Part shown: one piece after another, positions 16,405 to 24,503 of the stretch
How the letters are laid out: each line of letters begins with the position of its first letter
Position numbering within the stretch: the first letter of the stretch is position 1
NCBI RefSeq assembly: GCF_034350045.1
Contig: NZ_CP133781.1
Coordinates: forward strand, 5,258,501-5,322,500
Length of the DNA stretch: 64,000 nt
Origin: Pseudomonas sp. CCI4.2
Lineage (GTDB): Bacteria; Pseudomonadota; Gammaproteobacteria; Pseudomonadales; Pseudomonadaceae
Direction of reading: 5' to 3'
The notes under the pieces: generated by a model
The model's input: the letters and a program-made list of their open reading frames with translations, nothing else
Told to the model about the DNA's origin: nothing
Databases searched by the model: none
Translations under genes and position numbers: made by a program

Positions 16405-18213
16405 TTGCGTTTTTTTTCCCGTTTGTTTCTGGTGATTGCGGCCTTGATTCTGCTGGCGTTGGCGGTCGTTCTTTATTATGTCGCCAATCCTAGATTGCCG
16501 CTTTATGTGCCCGCCGAGCAGGTGCATTACCTTGGGCAATGGAGCGACGAGGACCGTCAGACCTTTTATTACACGCCCCAGGGTACTCAGGTAAAAAACC
16601 TGCGTTACAACTGGTTCAACGCACTGGAACTGCCTTTCTCTGACAAGCGCTTCGCCACCCCTGAGTACTTGGCGCGCTTCGGTTTCCTGGTGGACCCGAA
16701 ACAGCACGCAACAACCACCAATCCGGGCAACCTGCCGGTCGGCTTTGCCCAGCATCAAAATCCTGGCAGCAGCGAGCAATACCTGGACATCACCTGCTCC
16801 GCTTGCCACACCGGCGAGTTGCGTTTCAAAGGCCAGGCCCTGCGCATCGACGGCGGATCGGCTCAGCATGTGTTGCCTTCCAGCGTACCCACTTTACGCG
16901 GTGGCAGCTTCGGCCAAGCGTTGGTCGCCAGCCTGTTCGCCACCTATTACAACCCTTGGAAATTCGAGCGCTTCGCCCGCAACGTGCTCGGTCAGAACTA
17001 TGACGCACAACACGAGCGCCTGCGCACCGAGTTCAAGCAGTCATTGGACATCTTTTTACACGCCGCCTGGAACGACACCCACCGTGGGCTTTATCCCACC
17101 GAAGAGGGGCCGGGCCGGGCCGACGCTTTCGGGCGCATCGCCAACGCCGCTTTTGGCGATGCCATTTCCGAGAAGAACTACCGCGTCGCCAACGCGCCCG
17201 TGGACTACCCCCAGCTCTGGGATATTTGGACCTTCGATTGGGTGCAGTGGACCGGCTCAGCACGGCAGCCCATGGCACGTAACATCGGCGAAGCCCTGGG
17301 CGTGGGCGCAACCCTGAGTTTGTTCGATGCCCAAGGTCATGCCCTGACCGGTGACGCCCGTTACCCCTCAAGCGCACGGGTTCAGGACCTCCATCGAATA
17401 GAGGAAACCCTGCAACGGCTCAAACCACCGACATGGCCTGAAGAGCTACTGGGCGCTGTCGATCGTCCACGCGCCGCGCAGGGAAAGGTTCTGTTTAAAG
17501 AACATTGTGCCGGGTGCCACGTACCCTCAGTGACGCAAACCTATGGCCGTCCGATACAAGAGCTGAAAATGCTGCTTGTCGCAGCTATCGGCACCGACCC
17601 GAACACCGCTAACAACATTGCCGATCAGCGTTATGACTTGAGCGCCCTGAAATGGGACCCGCAAGAATTGGCGGCACTGAACGTCGAGCTGCTGCCTAAG
17701 CCTGAAGCACCGGTGGACCCAAGCCACATCTCGATGGCCAAAGGGCTGGCGTATATCACCGCGTTTGTCGAAGGCCGGGCCTACCGCGACTTGAAGGTTT
17801 CGCCGGCTGAAAGCCAGCGTCTGAACGGCTTCGGTTTGCCGATCAGCGTTCGTGAAGTGCGTGCTTACCGGGCACGACCGCTGGATGGCGTTTGGGCCAC
17901 CCCACCGTTCTTGCACAACGGCTCGGTTCCGACTATTTACCAATTGCTGTCGCCGCAGGACGAACGCGCCACGACCTTCTACACCGGCAGTTTTGAATAC
18001 GATCCCAGCCACCTGGGCTACCGCACCGAGGCCTTCCCAGGCGGATTTTTATTCGACACAAAAATCTCTGGCAACCACAACAGCGGTCATGAATTTCGCG
18101 CTGGCCCGCGCGGCGGCGGCGTGATTGGCAGGCAGTTGCAACCGCAAGAACGCTGGGCGCTGCTGGAGTACCTCAAGGTACTGGGCGGCCCACTCGACTC
18201 ACTACTGCCATAA
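16405..18213 (+). CDS. Membrane-anchored di-heme cytochrome c (RoxA/CcpA-like oxygenase or peroxidase)
   Basis: About 602 residues from a TTG start at 16405, chosen because AAGGAGG precedes it by seven bases; the in-frame ATG at 16345 has none. A single N-terminal membrane segment (FLVIAALILLALAVVLYYVA) anchors a periplasmic body. Two c-type heme sites are visible: CSACH near residue 130 and CAGCH near residue 370. The C-terminal half contains GVWATPPFLHNGSVPTIYQL, typical of the di-heme peroxidase/RoxA superfamily. Members include cytochrome c peroxidases, rubber oxygenase RoxA and the P. aeruginosa oleate-dioxygenating di-heme proteins. Which activity applies cannot be read from sequence. 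The next gene, 33 bp on, encodes a catalase-fold protein, suggesting linked peroxide chemistry. Confidence 0.85.
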   Translation: MRFFSRLFLVIAALILLALAVVLYYVANPRLPLYVPAEQVHYLGQWSDEDRQTFYYTPQGTQVKNLRYNWFNALELPFSDKRFATPEYLARFGFLVDPKQHATTTNPGNLPVGFAQHQNPGSSEQYLDITCSACHTGELRFKGQALRIDGGSAQHVLPSSVPTLRGGSFGQALVASLFATYYNPWKFERFARNVLGQNYDAQHERLRTEFKQSLDIFLHAAWNDTHRGLYPTEEGPGRADAFGRIANAAFGDAISEKNYRVANAPVDYPQLWDIWTFDWVQWTGSARQPMARNIGEALGVGATLSLFDAQGHALTGDARYPSSARVQDLHRIEETLQRLKPPTWPEELLGAVDRPRAAQGKVLFKEHCAGCHVPSVTQTYGRPIQELKMLLVAAIGTDPNTANNIADQRYDLSALKWDPQELAALNVELLPKPEAPVDPSHISMAKGLAYITAFVEGRAYRDLKVSPAESQRLNGFGLPISVREVRAYRARPLDGVWATPPFLHNGSVPTIYQLLSPQDERATTFYTGSFEYDPSHLGYRTEAFPGGFLFDTKISGNHNSGHEFRAGPRGGGVIGRQLQPQERWALLEYLKVLGGPLDSLLP

Positions 18214-18246
18214 GCGCGTCAACGCGCTAGATACAAGGATCGACAC

Positions 18247-19383
18247 ATGCTCACCACACTCTGGGTCCGCCTCGGCGCGTTTCTGGGCAAGACCTTTCTC
18301 GTGTTGCTGACACTCGGCCTGGTCGGGTGGCTGCTGGCAAGCACTTGGTTCACGTGGCATTACCGAGGGCCGGTATCGGCGCAGGAGCAAGTTCCACCGG
18401 GGGAGTCGGCGATGTCTCAAGACATCATCCAGACCGCTATCCGGATCGTCGATCAACACCGCGAAAGCACGCGCTATCTGCGTGACGCCCATGCCAAAGC
18501 CCACGGCTGTGTGAAAGCTGAGGTTCAGGTCTTAAGCGACCTCTCTCCTGCCCTGCGCCAAGGTGTATTCGCTGAGCCCGGTAAAACCTGGCAAGCGTCG
18601 ATGCGTCTGTCCAACGGCAACGCGTTCCCGCAGTTCGACAGCATCAAGGATGCGCGGGGCATGGCGATCAAATTGATGGATGTGCCCGGAACGCAGTTAG
18701 TAGCGAGCCAACAAGGACGCGACGAGCAGGATTTCGTGATGTTCAGCCATCCGAACTTCTTCGTCAGTGATGTCGCTGAATACCGTCAGAACATTGCGGC
18801 TCAAGCCAACGGTCAAACCGGCCTGGCGTTCTTCCCCAGCTGGGACCCGAGCAGTTGGCAGATCCGTCATCTGTTCATTGCGCTGGGTACGCTGGCACCG
18901 GCGCCAGATAGCCCGACCCAGGTCACCTACTACTCGGTATCGCCTTACAAATTCGGCGCCGCCAATGCCAAGTTCCGGGTCGCGCCAGACGCCCAAAACT
19001 GTCCCGACTACCGCTTGCCGCCTCAGAACGAAACGCTGCCGAACTTCCTGCGCAGCGCACTGAATCAGCAATTGTCGACCGATCGAGTTCCCGCCTGTTT
19101 CGTCCTGCAAATCCAGCGCCAAGACCCGAGCAAGTTCATGCCCATCGAAGACACCAGCATTGAATGGAAAGAAAGTGATGCGCCGTTCGAAACAGTCGCC
19201 AGAGTTAAAATTCCGGCGCAGGACTTCGACACCCCGGAGTTGAATCTGGCCTGTGACAACCAGTCATTCAGTCCGTGGTTCGGTATCGCTGAACACCGCC
19301 CGATTGGCGGCATCAACCGTCTGCGCAAAGCCGTTTACGACGCGGTGAGCGAGTACCGCCATGCGCGTAATGCCGAGCAATAG
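18247..19383 (+). CDS. Catalase-family heme protein (y4iL-like), membrane-anchored
   Basis: A 378-residue protein with an N-terminal membrane segment (TFLVLLTLGLVGWLLAST) and a heme-binding catalase-like core that is shorter than true catalase. The likely distal His is in AKAHGCVKAEV near residue 85. The proximal Tyr is probably in NRLRKAVYDAVSEYRHAR at the C terminus, where catalases have R..VY. AAGGA lies seven bases before the ATG. This subfamily includes small heme proteins related to allene oxide synthase-like enzymes that act on organic hydroperoxides, and it often accompanies di-heme cytochromes. Co-transcription with the preceding gene is likely. The substrate is unknown. Confidence 0.85.
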   Translation: MLTTLWVRLGAFLGKTFLVLLTLGLVGWLLASTWFTWHYRGPVSAQEQVPPGESAMSQDIIQTAIRIVDQHRESTRYLRDAHAKAHGCVKAEVQVLSDLSPALRQGVFAEPGKTWQASMRLSNGNAFPQFDSIKDARGMAIKLMDVPGTQLVASQQGRDEQDFVMFSHPNFFVSDVAEYRQNIAAQANGQTGLAFFPSWDPSSWQIRHLFIALGTLAPAPDSPTQVTYYSVSPYKFGAANAKFRVAPDAQNCPDYRLPPQNETLPNFLRSALNQQLSTDRVPACFVLQIQRQDPSKFMPIEDTSIEWKESDAPFETVARVKIPAQDFDTPELNLACDNQSFSPWFGIAEHRPIGGINRLRKAVYDAVSEYRHARNAEQ

Positions 19384-19384
19384 C

Positions 19385-19526
19385 CTTCGACGTCGCGCTG
19401 TCGCGCAGCAAACATCAGACCACCGTAGAAGCGGACTTGCTCGGGACCGGCTGCGAAGCAGTCGTGAATTAGGCAACTTAGTTCTTCAGTCGAGCGCGAC
19501 CCAGGGCCCATCGCGAGCACGTCCGC
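19385..19526. repeat. REP-like repeat fragments before the tRNA pair
   Basis: CTTCGACGTCGCGCTGTCGC followed by GCAGCAAAC (19385-19414) recurs near 46881-46913 and inverted near 29930-29955. A REP-like inverted pair follows: AGCGGACTTGCTCGGGACC near 19431 against CGAGCACGTCCGCT near 19510. No gene is supported here; an open frame through this area continues into a tRNA and is spurious. Confidence 0.5.
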
Positions 19527-19570
19527 TCCGGCACGCTGAATATCGACATTCAAAAATTAAATTTCAGACA

Positions 19571-19601
19571 AAAAAAAGCGACCCTAAGGTCGCTCTTTTT
19601 T
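19571..19601 (-). terminator. Terminator of the tRNA-Val/tRNA-Asp operon
   Basis: AGCGACC-CTAA-GGTCGCT gives a 7-bp stem, followed on the minus strand by eight T residues and flanked on the plus strand by another T-run. It lies 35 bp beyond the tRNA-Asp 3' end and may work in both directions. Confidence 0.9.
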
Positions 19602-19635
19602 GCTTCAAGGAGTTCAAGGGCCTTGAAGCGGAATA

Positions 19636-19712
19636 TGGCGCAGCGGACGGGACTCGAACCCGCGACCCCCGGCGTGACAGGCCGGTATTCTAACCGACTG
19701 AACTACCGCTGC
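19636..19712 (-). tRNA. tRNA-Asp (GTC)
   Basis: A full 77-nt cloverleaf with encoded CCA. The acceptor stem is GCAGCGG/CCGCTGC with G73, the anticodon loop reads CCTGTCACG (anticodon GTC), and the T-arm is GGGTTCGAGTCCC. It reads Asp codons and shares a transcript with tRNA-Val. Confidence 0.97.
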
Positions 19713-19732
19713 GCGTAACACTAAGAAGGAAT

Positions 19733-19808
19733 TGGTGGGTGATGACGGGATCGAACCGCCGACCCGCTGCTTGTAAGGCAGCTGCTCTCCCAGCTGAGCT
19801 AATCACCC
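19733..19808 (-). tRNA. tRNA-Val (TAC)
   Basis: A 76-nt cloverleaf with encoded CCA. The acceptor stem is GGGTGAT/ATCACCC, the D-arm AGCTCAGCTGGGAGAGC, the anticodon loop CCTTACAAG (anticodon TAC), and the T-arm GCGGTTCGATCCCGTC. It is first in the two-tRNA operon, 20 bp before tRNA-Asp. Confidence 0.97.
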
Positions 19809-19829
19809 TTCACTCTCGGTGTGGCGCGC

Positions 19830-19858
19830 ATTCTATATAGCGACCCTACCTCTGGCAA
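19830..19858 (-). promoter_or_regulatory. Sigma-70 promoter of the tRNA operon
   Basis: On the minus strand TTGCCA (-35) is separated by 17 bp from TAGAAT (-10), about 20 bp before the tRNA-Val 5' end. A GC-rich segment (GCGCGCC) follows the -10 box, as in stringently controlled stable-RNA promoters. Confidence 0.7.
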
Positions 19859-19968
19859 GCACTTTCTAAAATACTTTTATAATCCCGCCAAAGGCTTAGC
19901 TCAGGGTTGGCCGCAGGGGCTGAGGAGGGAATAATGCCCCCCTTTGCACATAAGGAGAGCTTTACCCC

Positions 19969-20889
19969 ATGTGGTTCAAAAACCTGCTTGTCTATCGCCT
20001 GACCCAAGATCTGCCTTTTGATGCTGAGGCGCTGGAAACCGCATTGGCGACCAAACCCGCGCGCCCATGTGCCAGCCAGGAGTTGACCACTTACGGTTTC
20101 GTGGCGCCCTTCGGCAAAGGCGAGGACGCACCCCTTGTCCACGTCAGCGGCGATTTCCTGCTGATCGCTGCGCGCAAAGAAGATCGTATTTTGCCCAGCA
20201 GCGTTGTGAATGACGCAGTAAGAGAGAAGATCGAAGAGATCGAAGCCGAACAAATGCGCAAGGTCTATAAGAAGGAGCGCGATCAACTCAAGGATGAAAT
20301 CATCCAGGCCTTCTTGCCTCGCGCCTTTATTCGTCGCGGGTCGACCTTTGCCGCCATCGCACCGAAGCAGGGTCTGATCCTGGTCAACGCTTCCAGTCCG
20401 AAACGCGCTGAAGACCTGCTGTCTACGCTGCGTGAAGTGATCGGCTCACTGCCGGTCCGCCCTCTGACCGTGAAAGTCTCGCCAAGCGCGACCATGACCG
20501 AATGGGTCAAAACCCAGAAAGCCGCTGACCACTTCTTCGTGCTCGACGAATGCGAATTGCGCGATACCCACGAAGACGGCGGCATCGTGCGCTGCAAGCG
20601 TCAGGACCTGACCAGCGAAGAAATTCAGCTGCACTTGACCACCGGCAAGGTCGTTACCCAATTGTCGCTGGCTTGGCAGGACAAGCTGTCGTTCGTACTG
20701 GACGACAAGATGGTGGTCAAGCGCCTGAAGTTCGAAGACCTGCTGCAAGACCAGGCAGAACAGGACGGCGGCGAAGAAGCCCTCGGCCAACTGGACGCGA
20801 GCTTCACCTTGATGATGCTGACCTTCGGTGAGTTCCTGCCGGAACTGTTCGACGCGTTGGGCGGCGAAGAGTTGCCTCAGGGCATTTAA
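19969..20889 (+). CDS. rdgC: Recombination-associated protein RdgC
   Basis: A 306-residue protein beginning MWFKNLLVYRLTQDLPFDAE, the family signature start, and close to the E. coli length of 303. RdgC is a nucleoid-associated, ring-shaped, sequence-non-specific DNA-binding protein that limits RecA-dependent strand exchange. Family-typical segments include FVAPFGKGEDAPLVH and LPRAFIRRGSTFAAI. AAGGAG lies a little far (11 bases) upstream of the ATG. A hairpin terminator follows the stop, and the adjoining BASS transporter gene is the usual neighbour in pseudomonads. Confidence 0.96.
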   Translation: MWFKNLLVYRLTQDLPFDAEALETALATKPARPCASQELTTYGFVAPFGKGEDAPLVHVSGDFLLIAARKEDRILPSSVVNDAVREKIEEIEAEQMRKVYKKERDQLKDEIIQAFLPRAFIRRGSTFAAIAPKQGLILVNASSPKRAEDLLSTLREVIGSLPVRPLTVKVSPSATMTEWVKTQKAADHFFVLDECELRDTHEDGGIVRCKRQDLTSEEIQLHLTTGKVVTQLSLAWQDKLSFVLDDKMVVKRLKFEDLLQDQAEQDGGEEALGQLDASFTLMMLTFGEFLPELFDALGGEELPQGI

Positions 20890-20911
20890 GCTTCATAAAG
20901 CCAGCTGTTTT

Positions 20912-20933
20912 GCGCTACCGGCAACGGTAGCGC
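20912..20933 (+). terminator. Terminator of rdgC
   Basis: GCGCTACCG-GCAA-CGGTAGCGC is a perfect 9-bp stem with a GNRA-type loop, followed by ACGCTTTCTCATT. It is 22 bp past the rdgC stop. Confidence 0.75.
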
Positions 20934-20966
20934 ACGCTTTCTCATTATAAAAAAAAGGATCGGACC

Positions 20967-21926
20967 ATGCGTGCGCTGGCTGCATTGAGTCGCTTTGTCG
21001 GTAATACCTTCGCTTATTGGGTGTTGCTGTTTGCCGTGTTGGCATTTGTGCTGCCCGAATGGTTTATCGGTTTAAAAAGCGCCATCGTGCCGTTACTCGG
21101 TCTGGTGATGTTCGGCATGGGCCTGACGCTCAAGCTCGACGATTTTTCAGAAGTCGCTCGCCATCCGTGGCGAGTGGCCTTAGGCGTGATCGCGCATTTC
21201 GTGATCATGCCCGGCGTGGCCTGGCTCTTATGCCGGGTGTTTCACCTGGACCCAGAAATCGCCGTCGGTGTGATTCTGGTGGGCTGCTGTCCGAGCGGGA
21301 CTTCGTCCAACGTCATGACTTGGCTGGCCCGGGGCGACTTGGCATTATCGGTCGCGATTGCCGCCGTAACTACCCTCCTCGCCCCGTTGATGACACCGGC
21401 TTTGATCTGGTTATTAGCGTCAGCCTGGTTGCCGGTGTCCTTCATGGAGATGTTCTGGTCCATCCTGCAATTGGTGCTGCTGCCTATCGTCCTCGGCGTC
21501 GTTGCACAACGCTTACTCGGCCCACGGGTCAAAGCCGCAGAAGACGTATTGCCACTGGTGTCGGTGGTCAGCATCGTGATGATCGTCGCCGCCGTGGTCG
21601 CTGCCAGCCAAGCAAAAATCGCAGAATCCGGACTGCTGATCATGGCGGTGGTGATCCTGCACAATAGCTTCGGCTTTGTGCTGGGCTACTTCACGGGCAA
21701 GGTGTTCAAGTTGCCGTTGGCACAGCGCAAGTCGTTGTCACTGGAAGTGGGCATGCAAAACTCCGGGTTGGGCGCCGCCTTGGCCAGCGCACATTTCTCG
21801 CCATTGGCGGCGGTGCCAAGTGCCTTGTTCAGCGTTTGGCACAATATTTCCGGGGCGCTGCTTTCTACTTATTTCAGGCGCATGAGTGAGAAGGCCGACA
21901 GGGAAGCGGCTAAGGCTTCGGTGTGA
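20967..21926 (+). CDS. Bile acid:sodium symporter (BASS) family transporter
   Basis: A 319-residue inner-membrane protein with about ten hydrophobic segments. It carries the BASS motifs CCPSGTSSNVMTWLARGD (about 105-122) and EVGMQNSGLGAALA (about 257-270), the crossing-helix regions that coordinate sodium and substrate. Bacterial members move organic anions such as pantothenate, pyruvate-like acids or glucosinolate-type compounds with Na+; the substrate here cannot be inferred. AAGGA lies seven bases before the ATG. It follows rdgC after a terminator. Confidence 0.9.
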   Translation: MRALAALSRFVGNTFAYWVLLFAVLAFVLPEWFIGLKSAIVPLLGLVMFGMGLTLKLDDFSEVARHPWRVALGVIAHFVIMPGVAWLLCRVFHLDPEIAVGVILVGCCPSGTSSNVMTWLARGDLALSVAIAAVTTLLAPLMTPALIWLLASAWLPVSFMEMFWSILQLVLLPIVLGVVAQRLLGPRVKAAEDVLPLVSVVSIVMIVAAVVAASQAKIAESGLLIMAVVILHNSFGFVLGYFTGKVFKLPLAQRKSLSLEVGMQNSGLGAALASAHFSPLAAVPSALFSVWHNISGALLSTYFRRMSEKADREAAKASV

Positions 21927-21960
21927 CGAACACACAATTCCAGTATTGATTGAGTGCTGC

Positions 21961-22025
21961 TGTGGGAGTCGGCTTGCCGACGAAGCCGGTGTTTCAGGCA
22001 ATTCGCAGGCAAGCCTGCTCCCACA
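21961..22025. repeat. REP-type inverted pair
   Basis: TGTGGGAGTCGGCTTGCC faces GGCAAGCCTGCTCCCACA across about 30 bases. Such GTGGGAG...CTCCCAC pairs are the common intergenic BIME-like elements of Pseudomonas. It may double as a terminator for the BASS gene. Confidence 0.7.
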
Positions 22026-22105
22026 CTGTCGGCCGCCCGAAAATCCAAGCGGTCACAATCCGCCGCTACTTGCCCTTAGGCCGGGAATGTGCAAAATACT
22101 GCCCA

Positions 22106-22168
22106 CAGCCAGGACGACCTGACTGTTCCGTCAGAAAAACCCATCCGAGGACGACCTCTTGTTAGGAG
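22106..22168 (+). promoter_or_regulatory. Guanidine-II (mini-ykkC) riboswitch controlling gdx
   Basis: Two small hairpins with identical ACGA loops lie just upstream of the exporter gene. P1 is CAGG-ACGA-CCTG at 22110-22121, extended by CAG/CTG around one mismatch to 22106-22125. P2 is GAGG-ACGA-CCTC at 22147-22158. Paired stems with ACGR tetraloops close to the ribosome-binding site define the guanidine-II class, in which each loop binds a guanidinium ion and the loops dock. The AGGAG ribosome-binding site (22164-22168) follows six bases after P2. The CCT in the 3' arm of P2 could pair with AGG of that site, so ligand-stabilised P2 would free the site and switch translation on; that mechanism is inferred. 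Confidence 0.88.
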
Positions 22169-22174
22169 ATCATC

Positions 22175-22489
22175 ATGTCCTGGATCATTCTGGTTTTCGC
22201 CGGTCTGTTTGAAGTTGGTTGGGCCGTCGGCCTGAAGTACACCGACGGTTTCTCCCGCCCGCTCCCCACTGCCCTCACCGTCACTGCGATGATCATCAGC
22301 CTCAGTTTGCTGGGCCTCGCCATGAAAGAATTACCACTGGGCACCGCCTATGCGATCTGGACTGGCGTCGGCGCGATTGGCACGGTGATCGCGGGAATCA
22401 TTTTGTTCGGTGAGTCCATGACACTATTTCGGCTGGCCAGTGTGGGGCTGATTCTGTGTGGGTTGGTGGGGTTGAAGTTGAGTGTTTGA
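22175..22489 (+). CDS. gdx: Guanidinium exporter Gdx (SugE-type SMR protein)
   Basis: A 104-residue small multidrug-resistance family protein with four membrane helices. The essential Glu13 sits in AGLFEVGWAVGLKYTDGFSR, the variant that marks the Gdx/SugE subfamily rather than EmrE-type pumps. Members work as antiparallel dimers exchanging two protons for one guanidinium ion in the inner membrane. The guanidine-II riboswitch directly upstream supports guanidinium as the substrate. The gene ends 12 bp from the converging MFS-acyltransferase gene. Confidence 0.93.
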   Translation: MSWIILVFAGLFEVGWAVGLKYTDGFSRPLPTALTVTAMIISLSLLGLAMKELPLGTAYAIWTGVGAIGTVIAGIILFGESMTLFRLASVGLILCGLVGLKLSV

Positions 22490-22501
22490 TACGCGTGCCG
22501 G

Positions 22502-24376
22502 CTACCTGACCGCCCCTCTCAATGCCGTGACCTGCGCTTGCAAATTGGCAGGTAACGCGGCATCGCCAGTCACTGCGGGCCCGGCAACCAAGGTGATGCG
22601 CGACCACAGCCGACGCAGTATTCCCTTGTTCGGATCACGGCTGAAAAAACTGCCCCACAACCCTTGCAACGCCAGCGGTATCACCGGTACTGGGAAATTC
22701 TCCAATACGCGGGTCAGGCCGCCCTTGAATTCGTTGATTTCGCCGTCAGTCGTCAGTTTGCCTTCGGGGAAGATGCACACCAGCTCACCGTCTTTGAGGT
22801 ACTCGGCGATTTTCTTGAACGCTTGATCGTAAACCAACAGGTCTTCATTGCGCCCGGCAATCGGGATGGCGCCCGCCGTACGGAAGATGAAGTTCAACAC
22901 CGGCAGGTCGTAGATTTTGTAGTAAGTCACGAAGCGAATCGGCCGACGCACCGCGCCGCTAATCAGCAGCGCATCAACGAACGACACATGATTGCACACC
23001 AACAGCGCTGCGCCTTCGTCAGGAATCAGATCAAGATGGCGGTGTTCAACCCGGTACAGAGAATGACTGAGGAGCCAGATCAGGAACCGCATGCTGAACT
23101 CGGGAACGATCTTGAAGATGTAAATGTTCACAGCGATGTTCATCAGCGACACCACCAAAAACAGCTGCGGGATGGACAGTTTGACCACGCTGAGCAACAC
23201 GATCGAGACAATGGCCGAGACCACCATGAACGTCGAATTAAGAATGTTGTTGGCGGCAATCACCCTGGAGCGCTCTTTCTCCACTGTGCGTGATTGAATC
23301 AACGCGTACAGCGGCACAATGTAAAAGCCGCCAAAAACCCCGATACCCAGCACGTCCGCCAAGACCCGCCACGCCTGACCGTACGACAACACCGCTAACC
23401 AATCATTGGCCTGCACGTTCTGCGGAAATCCACCCGAGTGCCACCACAGCAACAACCCGAACACCGTCATCCCCATGGAGCCAAAGGGCACCAGACCGAT
23501 CTCGACCTTGCGCCCGGACAAGCGCTCGCAGAGCATCGAGCCCAAGGCAATGCCGATGGAAAACACGGTGAGAATCAGCGTGACCACGGTTTCATCGCCG
23601 TAGAGCCAGTCTTTGGCGTACGCCGGAATCTGCGTCAGGTAAATGGCACCCACAAACCAGAACCAGGAGTTGCCGACAATCGAGCGCGATACCGCGGGCG
23701 TCTGCCCAAGACCCAAGCGCAACGTGGCCCAGGACTCACTGAAGATGTTCCAGTTCAGGCTTATTTCCGGGGAATCCGCCACCGCACGCGGAATGCTGCG
23801 GCTGGCGAGGTAACCCAAGCAGGCCACCAACAACAATGCCGTGGCAACGATGGGCGCGTAATGCTCAGAAGACATCATGACGCCGGCGCAGATAGTCCCC
23901 GCCAGGATCGCCAAGAAGGTGCCCATTTCCACCAGCCCGTTACCACCGACCAGTTCGTTCTCATGCAAGTGTTGCGGCAGGATTGAATACTTCACCGGGC
24001 CGAACAACGCCGAGTGGGTACCCATGGCGAACAGCGCCAACAACATCATCCATAAGTGATTGAGCATAAAGCCTGCGGCACCCACCACCATGATCGCGAT
24101 CTCACCCAGTTTGATCAGACGGATCAGGGCGTCCTTGGAATACTTCTCCCCGAACTGCCCGGCCAACGCCGAAAACAGGAAAAACGGCAGAATGAACAGC
24201 AGCGCACACAGATTGACCCAAATCGAACGATCACCATCGATGGCGAGTTTGTAGAGAATGGCGAGAATCAACGATTGCTTAAGCACATTATCGTTGAACG
24301 CCCCTAGGGACTGAGTGATGAAAAACGGCAGAAAGCGCCGCTTCCCCAGCAAAGTGAATTGCGATTGTTGACTCAT
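22502..24376 (-). CDS. MFS transporter-acyltransferase fusion (lysophospholipid transport/acylation)
   Basis: About 624 residues when started at ATG 24376 (MSQQSQFTLLGKRRFLPFFI). A longer frame to 24559 overlaps the next gene and lacks homology-like sequence. Residues about 1-410 form a 12-helix MFS domain opening with SLGAFNDNVLKQSL, as in LplT lysophospholipid flippases. Residues about 430-624 form a PlsC-type acyltransferase with NHVSFVDALL (HX4D) and IFPEGKLTTDGEINEFKGG. The combination suggests import of lysophospholipid and re-acylation on the inner leaflet, as LplT plus Aas do in E. coli, but without the acyl-ACP synthetase domain. Substrate is inferred. Confidence 0.88.
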   Translation of the reverse strand: MSQQSQFTLLGKRRFLPFFITQSLGAFNDNVLKQSLILAILYKLAIDGDRSIWVNLCALLFILPFFLFSALAGQFGEKYSKDALIRLIKLGEIAIMVVGAAGFMLNHLWMMLLALFAMGTHSALFGPVKYSILPQHLHENELVGGNGLVEMGTFLAILAGTICAGVMMSSEHYAPIVATALLLVACLGYLASRSIPRAVADSPEISLNWNIFSESWATLRLGLGQTPAVSRSIVGNSWFWFVGAIYLTQIPAYAKDWLYGDETVVTLILTVFSIGIALGSMLCERLSGRKVEIGLVPFGSMGMTVFGLLLWWHSGGFPQNVQANDWLAVLSYGQAWRVLADVLGIGVFGGFYIVPLYALIQSRTVEKERSRVIAANNILNSTFMVVSAIVSIVLLSVVKLSIPQLFLVVSLMNIAVNIYIFKIVPEFSMRFLIWLLSHSLYRVEHRHLDLIPDEGAALLVCNHVSFVDALLISGAVRRPIRFVTYYKIYDLPVLNFIFRTAGAIPIAGRNEDLLVYDQAFKKIAEYLKDGELVCIFPEGKLTTDGEINEFKGGLTRVLENFPVPVIPLALQGLWGSFFSRDPNKGILRRLWSRITLVAGPAVTGDAALPANLQAQVTALRGAVR

Positions 24377-24503
24377 CGAAACCTGCATCCCATGACGCCG
24401 TACCCGGCTTTCAGTGGCCGACATTGAAAACGCTCGGTACACGAATGTCGATAGGATGCGTCTGATTCTGTTGCCGTCTATTTCCTGTAACCGTATACCA
24501 CTG

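Noticed and set aside
19361..19693. 110-codon frame running into the tRNA-Asp gene
   Set aside because: It overlaps REP-like sequence, a terminator and a tRNA; its end (GTRTRDPRRDRPVF) is the usual translation of antisense tRNA sequence.
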